64,000 nucleotides of DNA from Cyathus striatus. Taxonomy: Eukaryota > Basidiomycota > Agaricomycetes > Agaricales > Nidulariaceae. A program made the translations under genes and the position numbers. Under the pieces are notes generated by a model, which was given only the letters and a program-made list of their open reading frames with translations, searched no databases and was not told the origin of the DNA. Within the stretch, counting starts at the first letter, position 1. Each line of letters starts with the position of its first letter. The stretch lies in the NCBI GenBank assembly GCA_025738555.1, contig JAOVFP010000001.1:4960001-5024000 (forward strand), in the 5' to 3' direction. This document shows, piece by piece, positions 21,326-31,511 of the stretch.

Positions 21326-21445
21326 CACTAAAAGACTAATACCCATACAAAGATAGGCACTCAAAAAAAGCCTGGCTTGCATGATTGAGGCAATCAATTA
21401 TCCTAGGCTTTTTTTGAAAATATTGGCTGACACCACTCACTCACT

Positions 21446-23919
21446 AACACTCCTGCCACCTTCCAGTGTTTCATGAATGACATATTCAAGGATTTACTTG
21501 ACATTTGTGTAACCATCTACCTTGATGACATCCTCATATACTCAGATAACCTCACTGACCATTGGATGTATGTTCGTGAAGTCCTCAAATGTTTATGCCA
21601 ACATGGCCTTTACGCACATGTGGACAAATGCGAATTTCATTCCAAATCTGTTGAGTATCTGAGTTACATTCTTTCTCCAAGTGGACTCACTATGTCTCAG
21701 GAGAAAGTAAAGACCATCCAGAATTGGCCTGAACCCAAGAAAGTTAAAGATGTTCAGTCCTTCTTGGGGTTTGCAAATTTCTATTGCCATTTCATTTTTA
21801 ATTATTCTGATATAGTTGTGCCACTTACACGACTAACTCAGAAAGGCCTCAAGTGGGAGTTCTCTCCTGCTTGCCACACAGCTTTTGATTTGCTCAAAAC
21901 GGCTTTCACCACTGTGCCAATCCTCACCCATTGAATTCCTGATGCACAACTCATTGTCAAAACTGATGCCTCTGACTACGCATTGGCAGCCGTCCTCTCC
22001 ATTATCACTGAAGATGGCGAAAGATACTCATGATAAGGAACTTCTAGCTATCTTTGAGGCCTTCTGCATCTGGTGCCATTACCTCAAAGGTGCAGGCTCT
22101 CCAATCAACGTCATTACAAACCATAAAAACCTGGAATATTTTTCCACAACAAAAATCCTCACCTGTCAACAAACCCATTGGTCAGAGTACCTCTCTCAGT
22201 TTCACCTAATCATTCATTTCCATCCTGGCAAGCTTGGTACAAAGCCAGACTCATTAACTAGATGCTGGGATGTCTGCCCTGGGGGGGGGGATAATGACTA
22301 TGCAAAGGTTAATCCACATAATTTCTGTCCTGTGTTCACTCATTTCCAGCTCCAAGCCTTGCTTCAAGCTACTGCACTCATTTTTCCAACCTTATGTGCC
22401 AGCATAATCATGGATGTTGAACAACTCCACAATGACATCCTCACTGCATTACCTTTCAACCCCATTGCACACATTCACCTTGCTAACTCAGTTAACCAGT
22501 GGTCTGTTGACAACAAAGGTTTTCTTTGTCTAGACAACCATATTTGGGTTCCTACCTCTCCTGACTTTCCTGACCTATCACTCCATGTTCTTTTGTACAA
22601 ACACAAACACATCCTTTCTGGCCACTATGGCCAGAACAAGACGTTAAACTTGATCTGCCATGAGTACACCTGGCCTGGTCTTTGTACCTTCATAAAAGAT
22701 TATTGTAAGTCTTGCACTACTTGTATGTGTAACAAACCACAGTGACACCAGCCATATGGAACCCTGAAACAATTGCCAATTCCTGAACAGCCATGGAACT
22801 CAATATCAATGGATTTCATTGGTACTCTACTGACCTCATCCACTTATGACAAAGAGTTCAATGTGGTACTTGTCATTGTTGACCACCTTACAAAGCAAGC
22901 TATATTCATCCCCACCATGAACAAGCTTACCTCAGAAAAGCTTGCTGAGCTTTTCATCCTCCATGTTTTCTCTAAATATGGTATTCCATCTCATGTTACA
23001 TCAGATCAAGGAAAGGAGTTCATCTCCCATTTCTTCTGCTCTTTAGGTACCATTCTCAATATGACTCTTCATTTCACCTCTGGTTATCATCCAGAGGGCA
23101 ATGGTCAAACTGAATGCACTAATCAGACACTGGAACAGTACATCCATATTTATTGTAACTACCAGCAAGACAATTGGGCCCTACTCCTCCCCCTTGCTGA
23201 GTTTACTTACAATAACACTCCTAGTGCCACCACAGGTGTTTCTCCCTTCTTTGCTAACAAAGGCTATAACCTGAACCTTGCAGTATACCCCAAGCATGAC
23301 ATTACTGTTGCCCACACCCACGAATTTGCTATCAATCTCAATGAACTTCACCAGATGCTCAAGTCTGAGATAGCAGATGCTCAGAAGCACTATCAAGGAC
23401 CTGCAGACAAGAAGAGACTCCCCTCTCCCAAGTTTCCAATTGGTTCCAAAGCTTTCATCAAAGCTGAACACTTCTGCACTACTTGACCTACATGAAAGTT
23501 CGCCAAGAAATACCTAGGTCTGTTTGAAGTTATTGCCTCTCCTGGTACTCACTCCCACACTCTCCGACTCCCCAACACCTACCATTCCATACACCCTGTC
23601 TTCCACATCTCCATGCTCGAACCATCCACTGAGAACACTATACCTGGTTGTGTCATTTCACCCCCTCCACCTGTCAAGTTCAAAGATGGCAAAATCAAAT
23701 GAGATTGCTAAAATTCTGGACTTGAAAATTGACAAACATCTCAAGTGCAAACTCAAGTACTTCATACAGTGGAATGGCTATCAAGACACCGACAAGGAGT
23801 TCTCCTGGCTACCTGCATCTGAGCTGGATAATGCAGCTGAGTTCACTGAAGAGTTTCACACTCAGTATCCCAACAAACCTGGGCCTAAAGATGCTGAGAA
23901 ATTACTTCACCCCTCTTAG
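21446..23919 (+). pseudogene. pol: Family A pol, 3' part (RT, RNase H, integrase, chromodomain)
   Basis: Resumes at NTPATFQCFMNDIF with the RT catalytic [11 protein letters not shown] (about 21510-21540). RNase H has KTDASDYALAA and THDKELLAIFEAF, with a stop and a deletion of about 70 bp near 22019. Integrase follows: HHCC finger (KHKHILSGHYGQ, CKSCTTC), SMDFIGTLL, VTSDQGKEF and YHPEGNGQTECTNQTLEQ for the D,D,E residues. The chromodomain (KLKYFIQWNGYQDTDKEFSW) closes it. In-frame stops occur at 21933, 22743, 23484 and 23700. Chromodomain-ended integrases define chromoviruses. Confidence 0.9.
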
Positions 23920-24036
23920 TCTCACACCTCTGACTACTCCTATTTTTCACTTCCACATTTCTGCATTTCCACACTTCTGCATCTCCCATTCCAATCTCAC
24001 TTTATTCTGCAAGATGACAAGTACAAATTAAACTAA

Positions 24037-25352
24037 TTATTGGGTCCCTTGCATCTGGGACCCAACCACCATCTCGTCATTCTCCTCTGCACTACCTGCA
24101 CTACTCAAACTACTCAAACTACTCACACTACTCAAACTGCTCATGTCTTTATCCCCTCCTACCACATCTGTATCCACACTCCTCAAAGTTCTAACATGGC
24201 CTTGAAGAGTGGTTAACTCCTGTTGCACCCCCCACAATTCAGCCATGGCCTGCCTCATCTCTTCCACTAATGTCTGCTGAAGTTCCATCAATCGCCATTG
24301 TTCTTCAAATGTTGCAAGTCAAGCAACCCATGTTTCCTCCATTTGAGCCTCATGGGCCTGCTGAACTTCCCACAGTAACTCCCACTGATCTCTTGCCATC
24401 TGCTGCATCATATGCAGCAATTTCCCTTGCAGACCCACATCTGCCTCTTGCTCATGATTGGGCTCAGGTTCATCTTCATCCTCATCATCAGACTCAGGCA
24501 CAGTCGAGGTTCATGGATGTGCCTTCTTGGAAGGCTGCCCCTCTGTGTCATTACCAACTTCAGCTGAGCCCACTTTTCTCTTCTTGTTATGAACCATGGT
24601 AGTGACTGGCTCTTCCATGCTGCATAGTCAGTGTGACTTCATGCAGAACTCGCAGGGGGACAACATACTGTCCCTATCAGAAGAATTCATAAGTTTTCAA
24701 AGTATTTTGAAAACTACTCACTTTTCTCGTTTGCATTTACCCCTCTTCTCTGTGTCCCTCTGCACTTGGCAATGATGACAAACCTTCATGCTGAGTTTGT
24801 ATAAGGGCCTAGGCTTCTTGCCCTTTGACATGTCTGCTACTTCATCACCTATGACCTCATTTGCAGGCTCGGGATTCAGTTTGTTGTCTGTGGCCTCTCT
24901 GTTATCTTCCTCCTCCTTGTCAGAATCCTCCACTACTGACTTACTATGCACAGGGGTACAATTTTTCTCCTTACCCTTTCCTTTCTCGAACTCCCCGCCA
25001 TCAATGCCACTTCCAATGTTTCTGACCTTTGTGCCTCTTCTGCATTCCATGCCTCCTCCACTCTTTGAGCTTCCTCCACCTTCTGCAATTCCTCTGCCTT
25101 CCGCACCTCCTCCGCTTTATGAGCCTCCTCAGCTACCCTCTCCTCCTCTTTCTTCTTATCCTCTGCAGCCTGTCTCAATGTGGCTAATCTTGCCGCTGCC
25201 ACTGCCCACCTCTCCTGTCATTCTTATTTGATGGCCTCCCTTTGCTCTTCCTCTTTTCATCTGTCCTTGGCCTTCTCAGCCTCAAGTCTTGTGATCTCTT
25301 GAAGCTGTTCAAATGCTGACATATCATTTGAGATTTGTCCAGGGTTCGACAT
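24037..25352 (-). pseudogene. Antisense gene of family A: coiled-coil protein with Cys triads
   Basis: Opposite strand between pol and the 3' LTR. Starts MSNPGQISNDMSAFEQLQEI at 25352. A long Glu/Ala/Lys coiled coil follows (KKKEEERVAEEAHKAEEVRK), then an acidic linker. A Cys group KVCHHCQVQRDTEKRGKC precedes a 48 bp intron (24721-24674, GTGAGT...TAG). After it comes a second triad SPCEFCMKSH-stop-LC, with the stop at an expected Arg or Gln, then a basic signal (HNKKRKVGS), an acidic run (SDDEDEDEPEP) and a second coiled coil (LMELQQTLVEEMRQAMAELW). Several stops and one frameshift mark decay. Position, order and splicing match the antisense gene of family B, so it is a real element-encoded gene. 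Function unknown; DNA binding is inference. Confidence 0.72.
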
Positions 25353-25479
25353 GGTGAAAGGAAGAAAGATGTTGAAATATCTCCTTAGTGGGCACCTGGC
25401 TTATATGGATTCACTGGTATGCAAACAATGCAAAATGCCATAAAAAGTTTAAAGTTTTCCATCAAAACCTAATGGCCTT

Positions 25480-25506
25480 CGTGGCTCGGCCCTAAGGGGG
25501 AGATAC
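25480..25506 (+). promoter_or_regulatory. Polypurine tract context of family A
   Basis: GGCTCGGCCCTAAGGGGGAG then ATAC directly before the 3' LTR. It corresponds to plus-strand priming sites of LTR elements and is shared in outline with families B and C. Confidence 0.8.
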
Positions 25507-26182
25507 TGTCATAGCCATACTCTTCCTACCTCAACCCTGCACCCCTATTCTGCACTCTCTGCACTCTCCACACTCTCCACACTCTCTGCACTTCTTGACT
25601 TGTGTAGATATTGTCCTTTCACTTCTACCTTCTGCTCTTCTGACTGAAAGTCACTGAGCTTATGTCACCTTACTCATCCGTTTCTTATCTGCTCTCCATT
25701 ATGCTTTCTCCATTGTACCCCAGGTATACTTGTCTCAGCATTCCTCTCAATCCTTAGTTTGTCCTTGGTACATATTATATTCAAACCCTACTCCACCTTC
25801 CACCACCATCTTATTATGTTTATTAATTAGTATACTACTACCCATTCGTTCACTGGTCATTGGTGAAGTCATATAGTATTTAAGTAGCACATTTTGTACT
25901 ACTACTACTCAGTTTGAATATCGACTAAGTTACTATCCTTCATACTTGTCTTTGAGTTCTACTCACCCCTGGCTTGAATTTTTGCCTCCACAGTAATGAC
26001 TCTGCACTCCACATTCCTGTTCCTCTCTTACTCAGCACTCCTGTCTCTCTCTTCCACACTTCAAAATACCTGGACCATGAGAATGACAAGGGGCACAGCA
26101 TATAAGCTGAAGCTGACAGTCCTTCTGTCCCACACTTCCTACCTTACACTTCCAACCTTATGTAGAAATACCAGTCTTGACA
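25507..26182 (+). repeat. 3' LTR of family A element
   Basis: 676 bp, TGTCATAGCCATACTC...CAGTCTTGACA. Differences from the 5' LTR are mostly transitions. Confidence 0.92.
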
Positions 26183-26450
26183 TGTGGCTTTGGATGTTTT
26201 ACCTATTCAAGCATCTTCAGTACCTTGTGAGTGCATGTTCTCCTCAGGAAAGGAAACAGCAACAGCAAGATGGAATCAAATCACACCTGAGCTAATGGAA
26301 GCACTTCAAATGATTAAGTTTAGCCTTTATGCAGGTGGAGAATCACTTAATTTCTCCATTGGAATGGGTACTGATGACAAGCTGATGAAACTTGAGGCAT
26401 CCAACAATGATCAGGATATGAAGGAGGACAATGAAGTATTACTACATTAA
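26183..26450 (+). pseudogene. hAT transposase, C-terminal dimerisation part
   Basis: GTGGCTTTGGATG continues the interrupted transposase. VALDVLPIQASSVPCECMFS and SGKETATARWNQITPELMEA are the hAT C-terminal dimerisation signature, followed by LQMIKFSLYAGGESLNF and an acidic tail. Joined with ENQLHYPTFFAA at 12972 it shows that element A landed in the last conserved block. Confidence 0.9.
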
Positions 26451-26688
26451 TAGTCATCTTCACTATCTTTTTGTACTCAATGTTCTCAAATGATAGCAGC
26501 TGTAGTCAACAATATTTAATCTAAATATAGTCAGAACATTCCAAGCTGGCAGCTGAGTGGCAGCTTAGCTGCTAACACACTATAGCTATCCTGAGCAAGG
26601 AGACTGAAATTGCTCCACTTATTGGGCTGAGCTAATAGGCACTTCCAAGCCAAAAAAGCTGAGCAAAGCGGAGTGGTGGCATCACTAG
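26451..26688. other. 3' end of the hAT element (non-coding)
   Basis: No gene. The last stretch (CACTTCCAAGCC ... GGTGGCATCACTA) stops exactly where similarity to the FB1 centre begins, so 26688 is probably the hAT right terminus. Its left partner was not found. Confidence 0.45.
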
Positions 26689-27423
26689 TTGGAGCCTTGA
26701 CAGAGTATAAAAATTTGAAATGGAATAATATAAGATGTTTTACAATCAAATCTGAATATGAGAGATAATGATGATTTTGGAAATATTATCAACCAGACAA
26801 AAAAAGACATGTGATGAAAGAATCACACATGGATACCAAATATACAAGAATGGTGAACATATGTGATTTCACAAGTCACTACATGACTATGTTTCTTGTA
26901 TCAGACTATTGGTTACTCCTATTGATATTGTGTAACAATCAGTTTCACTTCTATGCTGCTATATGTATTCACTTCTCTGACATGTTATGTATGGTTCTTT
27001 TAATATTAGTATATGTTTCTAAGTATAAAAACCCCCTCCTGTACTGCTGCTCCTTCTAGTCCAACAGTCATTATCTTACAGTGATAAGAGTGATAAAGTC
27101 CATATTATGTCAACAGCATGAACATGTATGAATAGCATGACAAGTAAGTTGAGTGACAGGCATGAAAGTGTGGTGTGCATGGAAGCATGATGTGTATGGA
27201 AGTGTGACATGTGAATACTGCATGACATGCATTAACACATAGTGTGACACACAAGAAAGAGTAATATGTGAATACTATGTGATATGCATTATAGCATGAT
27301 ATGAATGAATAGTGTGATGTGATGCATGTGAAAGTGTGACACATGCAAATAGCATGATGTGCATCAATAGCATGATATGTGTAAATAGCATAACACATGA
27401 ATAGTGTGATGTGTGTGAATAGC
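26689..27423. mobile_element. FB2 fragment 1 (centre and start of right arm)
   Basis: Begins GTTGGAGCCTTGACAGAG, as at 19443, and follows the FB1 centre to about 27110. It then enters minisatellite units (GAATAGCATGACAAG, GTGTGATGTGTGTGAATAGC) that are TG/CA-decayed forms of the FB1 right arm. Interrupted at 27423 by a solo LTR; continues at 38272 and 48648. Confidence 0.75.
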
Positions 27424-27844
27424 TGTCAAGACTGGTATTTCTACATAAGATCATGAGTGCAAGATAGGGAGTGTGGGACAGGAAGGACCATTGGCTTCAG
27501 CTTGTGTGCTGTGCCCCTTGTCATTCTCATGGTCCAAGTATTTAGAAGTGCAGGAGTGTGAGACAGAGGTACAAGATGAGTGCGGATGTGAGAGGCAGAG
27601 GTACGAGGTGAGTGTGGAAGTGTGAGGTGAAAGAGGGACAAGAGTGCAGAGTGCAGAGTGCAGAGTGCAGAGTCATTACTGGGGAAGCAATGATTAAGCT
27701 GGAGGTGAGTATAACTCAAAGACAAGTGGGGAAGACCGTAACTTAGTTGATATTTGAACTGAGTAGTAGTAGTATAAGATGTGTTACTTAAGTACTATAC
27801 AACTTCACTGATGACCAGTGAACAAATGGAATAATAGTATACTA

Positions 27845-28121
27845 CTGGACTCTTTCGACCAAGTGTTCAGTCACGCGTCACGCAGGGCATTTGAACTGAA
27901 CACTTGAGCACATTTGTCACGCATCACAGGCTGCCATGAACATAAGTTTTGAGACAAATATGGCGCTTAATTAGCCGATTTTTCCGCCCATGCCGGGCGG
28001 CTGTAGGGGCACGAACAGAACCACCAGGTGTCACGCATCAACTCAGGGTTTGAACACTTGGTCAAACCAATTTTTCCCGTCATGCACCAGAAGCCGTGAA
28101 CAAGTGGTCAAAAGTCTCCAG
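27845..28121. mobile_element. 277 bp Tc1/mariner-type MITE
   Basis: Imperfect inverted ends CTGGACTCTTTCGACCAAG and CTGGAGACTTTTGACCACT (right end reversed), with TA on each side (27843-27844 and 28122-28123). Removing it restores the family A LTR around GTATACTA. The interior keeps many CG pairs (GCCGGGCGGC), unlike its host, so it inserted after much of the host's decay or escaped it. No ORF. Confidence 0.75.
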
Positions 28122-28609
28122 TAGTTGATAAAGATAATAAGATGGTGGTGGAAGGTGGAGCAGTAAGTGAATGTAATATGTACCAAGGATGAACTAAGGA
28201 TTGGAATGAATGCTGAGAGCAAGTATACCTGGGGTATGTGTTATATACCGAATCCTTCCTACTGAGAACAAATGTGAAGACACCCAGAGGGCATGGGAGA
28301 ACTATAACAAAAACCCAAAGTGAGTATGGGTACAGGAACAAGAGCAGGAGTGCAGAAGTGAACTGTGGCTTCAGTGTATGTGCTGCACCACCTGGATATC
28401 CCCAGGGAATGGTTCATATTTCACAACAGACAATATACAATGAAAGGGAATGTTCCAGAGTATAAGATAAGGCTTTGCCACTACACTAGGCAGCAGGAGT
28501 GAAACCCAAAGGAAAACCCAGAGTGGGTTTCAGAACTTAAGACTAGGAAGAAGTGTATGAAGTTGATACAAATACTGAAGACTATATATACTAAGTAGGA
28601 ACCTATAGG

Positions 28610-29271
28610 TGTCATGACCGTGCCCCTAGCCTGACTTGGCGGCAGAGTATGAGAGGGTGACTGCAGAGAAGCGAGGGGTGAGTATGAGACGAAAGCGGAG
28701 AATGAGAACTCAGGGGGTAGGATTTCGGCTTCAGCTTATGTGCTGTGCCCCTGGGATTCCTGGTCCTGGATTTCGGAATAAGGGCAAGCCCTTCGGAGAA
28801 GACAAGAGACGGAAGACAAGAGGCGTAACTCAAGTCAGACGAAAGGGCGAGGATGTAGTTCAATACAAAACTGAGGACTAAGTACAAATCAAGTACTACT
28901 TAAATACTAGAGACTCGGAGTAAGTAAAGGCTGCTGGCCAAGGCCAGCGGAGAAGTACGGTCAGGGTAGGCATATGTAGAATGAAGACTAAAACTAATTA
29001 AACATAATAAAACATGTCAGAGAAGTGAGCATGTATGGTGGTGTAAAGTAAAACAAATAGTGGCGCACTTAAGAATGATAAGTGACTCACTATGAGATGT
29101 ATACTACAATACTGAGGGGATAGCTCAGTAGAATGGAAGAAGGGAAATGAGAGTAATCTATGTACAGTAATCAATATGTAATTTTAAGAGTGTAAGCAAA
29201 GTCTGGAGTAAACAAGGTAAAGGCGGAGTAAGAGCATAGGAGTCTGGAGGTAGGCAATATGGGATATGACA
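28610..29271 (-). repeat. 3' LTR of B1
   Basis: 662 bp. Contains the LTR core (reverse complement of CACATAAGCTGAAGCC) at about 28728-28745. Next to it inside the element is the polypurine tract (CCCCCTTAAGGCCGAGCC on the plus strand, 29278-29295). Confidence 0.92.
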
Positions 29272-29449
29272 GTATTTCCCCCTTAAGGCCGAGCCTCGAG
29301 GCCTGAGCACATGACCAAACAATAAGCTTCTTGAAAATTTGATCGGCATTTTGACATCAGGTCTGGATATATAAAGGTCAGCTGTGGAGGAAAAATCAAA
29401 ACCATATTTACCCCACTACACCAACTTGTTTACACATGACCACTTAAAA

Positions 29450-31185
29450 ATGTCTTCCACTCTGCAATTGAATGAAGATCCTACTCGCGAGGAGAAACTT
29501 AGGTTAATCCTCCACAAATGAGCAGAGCTAGAAGCCCTCGAGAAGGAGTTGAGGGGTGTTGAGAGGGAAAAAACAGAGAGTGAGGTGGTGAAGGAGACTG
29601 AGCAAGTTGGAACAGAGAAGGACACAATGGAGGTGGACAAGAGAGGAGAGTTAGGAGCAATAAGGGAAAAGACACATGAGCAGGCTGTGGTCAAGGCCAG
29701 AGTTGCACAGACCATGGCAAGGCTAACTGGTTGCCCAGCGGAGGAAATGACAGAGGGGGAGGTTAGACCAGCCTTGCATCTGGAGTACAAGATGACAGTA
29801 GCAAGGTTGGGAATAATGTCATTTAGTCCAGAGTGGGTGGAAAGGTCCTTACATTACTACAGAGAGGCTGACAGCTTGGTGATGACGGTGGACAAGTCAA
29901 CTGGGAATAATGTCATTTAGTCCAGAGTGGGTGGAAAGGTCCTTACATTACTACAGGGAGGCCGACAGCTTGGTGATGACAGTGGACAAGTCAACTCCAG
30001 TGGAGAAAGTGGTGGAGCAAGCATTGGCAGAGATAGGGCCTATGAGGGTAGGAGTTTCAACTCCTGTAGTAGAGCTGGTGGTAACGACCACTTCACAGGT
30101 AGGTACATACATGACCGCAGAGCAGATTGCTGACTGCGAACACACCGTTCAGCAGTTGGAGGCCGAGGGCCACACTATAACTCTGGAGGAAGAGGTGGGG
30201 AAGAGTGTCCAGTGGTCAGAGAACGAGGGTGGCTCTAAGAGGAAGCGCACCAGCATGAATCCAGAGGACATGACAGAGGCAATGCCAAAACTGCCCAAGA
30301 AGAAGACTATGATGTGGGCTTCCCAGTGCAAAGGGGTGAAGAGTAAGGCTCTGATTGACGATGAGGCGGTGGAAGACAATGCTAGCAGCAAGGCTAGCTA
30401 GTCTGGAAGCAAGAGTTGTATCAGAACAGAGAGCCAGGCTGGCGACAAGTCCGATGTCAAGGTGGAAGAAGTGAGGGCATCAGCAGAGAAAAAGGGTAAG
30501 GGTGTGGAGAAAGCCAAGACAACCATGGAGAAGAAAGAAAAGGAGGCCTATGTCTTGCCCAAGGTCCCTTGCAATGTGTGCAGCAAGTTCAACAGGGAGT
30601 GTTTGCTGGATCTCAAGTAAGTTGTCTGTTGTTCTTTCAGAGTTGTTCTGACTTGCTTCTAGGGGAAAGAAGATGAACCACAAGGCATGCGAGGCATGTT
30701 GGACAAAGAAGGGGAGATGCGACAACAAGGGAATAATGTGGGGGACTGTAGTCCCGGGAAATGTAGAGGAGCAGAGAATTGGTCTGGAGAAGATGAAGAC
30801 CAGTGGTGTGGGGCAGGAGAAACTGGTGGAGGAGTTGCAGATGCAACTGGCAGTAGCGAGGTCGAAGTTAGAGGTCATGGAGAAACAATCAGATGAATGG
30901 TGGACCAAGGTCAAGATGTTCGATGCCAAGTGTAAGATTCTGAGGGACCAGCTGTTCCTAGTGGAGAATGAGTGCGACAAGCTGGCGATGCAGCTCAACT
31001 CCAGGAGCCCCTTATTGGACATGGTGATGGAGGCCTTGGGGAGGAATGTCAGCATGCACATGGAGTTGATGGGCATGTTGAACAGGTTGATGACAACCAT
31101 GCAGGTGGCAGAGAAGGGTACTCTGGCAGAGACTGATGAGTCTGGGAGTAATGAAGAGGAGGAACAAGAGGAAGACAAAGAGTAG
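29450..31185 (+). pseudogene. Antisense gene of B1: coiled-coil, Zn2Cys6-like protein
   Basis: Runs opposite to gag-pol between the pol end (31512) and the 3' LTR. Starts MSSTLQLNEDPTREEKLRLI. Parts: coiled-coil start (ELEALEKELRG), a middle domain (TVARLGIMSFSPEWVERSLH, TAEQIADCEHTVQQLEAEGH), a basic signal (GGSKRKRT, KLPKKKT) and two Cys triads CNVCSKFNREC and CEACWTKKGRC. The triads are split by an intron at 30617-30662 (GTAAGT...TAG) whose removal joins LDL-K-GKKMNHKA. A second coiled coil (KLVEELQMQLAVARSKLEVM) and an acidic C-terminus follow. Lesions: TGA near 29519, a 94 bp tandem duplication (29809-29996) that shifts frame, and TAG near 30399. The gene is homologous to 45712-47351. 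Confidence 0.78.
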
Positions 31186-31511
31186 TGTACAGTAGGTGGA
31201 GAAAAAATGTATTTACTTAATTTTTTGTGGATTTTTTAATGATTTGGCGCAAGGGGAATGAAAAGTAAGAGTAAACAGTAAGATGGAGTAAAAAGAAACA
31301 CCTTAGGAGAAAACCAATACAACTCTGTACTTCCACTCTCAGCCCACCTCATTAAGTATGCAAAGTGACAAGTCAGCTATGCTTATTAAACGTAGTGGTC
31401 ATTATGCAAGTGGTGTCTGGAGAAGTGTCAATCTTCAACCTTTGGTCAAGAAGACAGATATGGATATACAATAAACTATAGCAGAGAAACAGAGATGTAA
31501 GCAGAGAAAGT

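Larger units (their letters stand above)
16406..21438. mobile_element. FB1: 5.0 kb foldback-like element with long repetitive inverted arms
   Basis: It splits the RT gene of element A. Its ends are inverted: GTGTCAGCCAATATTTTC at 16411 and GAAAATATTGGCTGACAC at 21417-21434, with matching TAGGATA / TGATTGCCTCAATC subterminal stretches. Flanks ACTCACT (16399-16405) and ACTCACT (21439-21445) are a likely 7 bp duplication, and removing the element restores the RT reading GLT-NTPATFQCFMNDIF. The arms are 1.3-1.6 kb, each made of a 56 bp repeat array and a CG-rich minisatellite, in mirror order. The 19127-19850 centre is non-coding. No transposase is encoded, so it is non-autonomous; the superfamily is not assignable from what I see. 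Confidence 0.85.
12973..26182 (+). mobile_element. Ty3/Gypsy chromovirus, family A, old, interrupted
   Basis: Complete LTR-to-LTR element of about 8.2 kb without its 5.0 kb insertion. Order: LTR, gag, pol (protease, RT, RNase H, integrase, chromodomain), antisense Cys-cluster gene, polypurine tract, LTR. It is inserted in the hAT gene between FFAA and VALDVLP. Flanking pentamers are TGCAG (left) and TGTGG (right), so the duplication is degraded or mis-bounded. All ORFs carry stops and frameshifts, and CG is rare, so the copy is old and inactive. Confidence 0.9.

Noticed and set aside
16406..21438. FB1 as a KDZ or hAT element
   Set aside because: It encodes no transposase. The GTGTCAGCC ends and 7 bp flanks do not fit the hAT signature seen for X, and nothing links it to the KDZ-associated gene except proximity.
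29158..29349. Short ORFs inside the LTRs (for example 28612-28887, 37043-37318, 47919-48194)
   Set aside because: They recur because the LTR recurs. They have no stable start, and most cross the LTR edge into gag or end at once.
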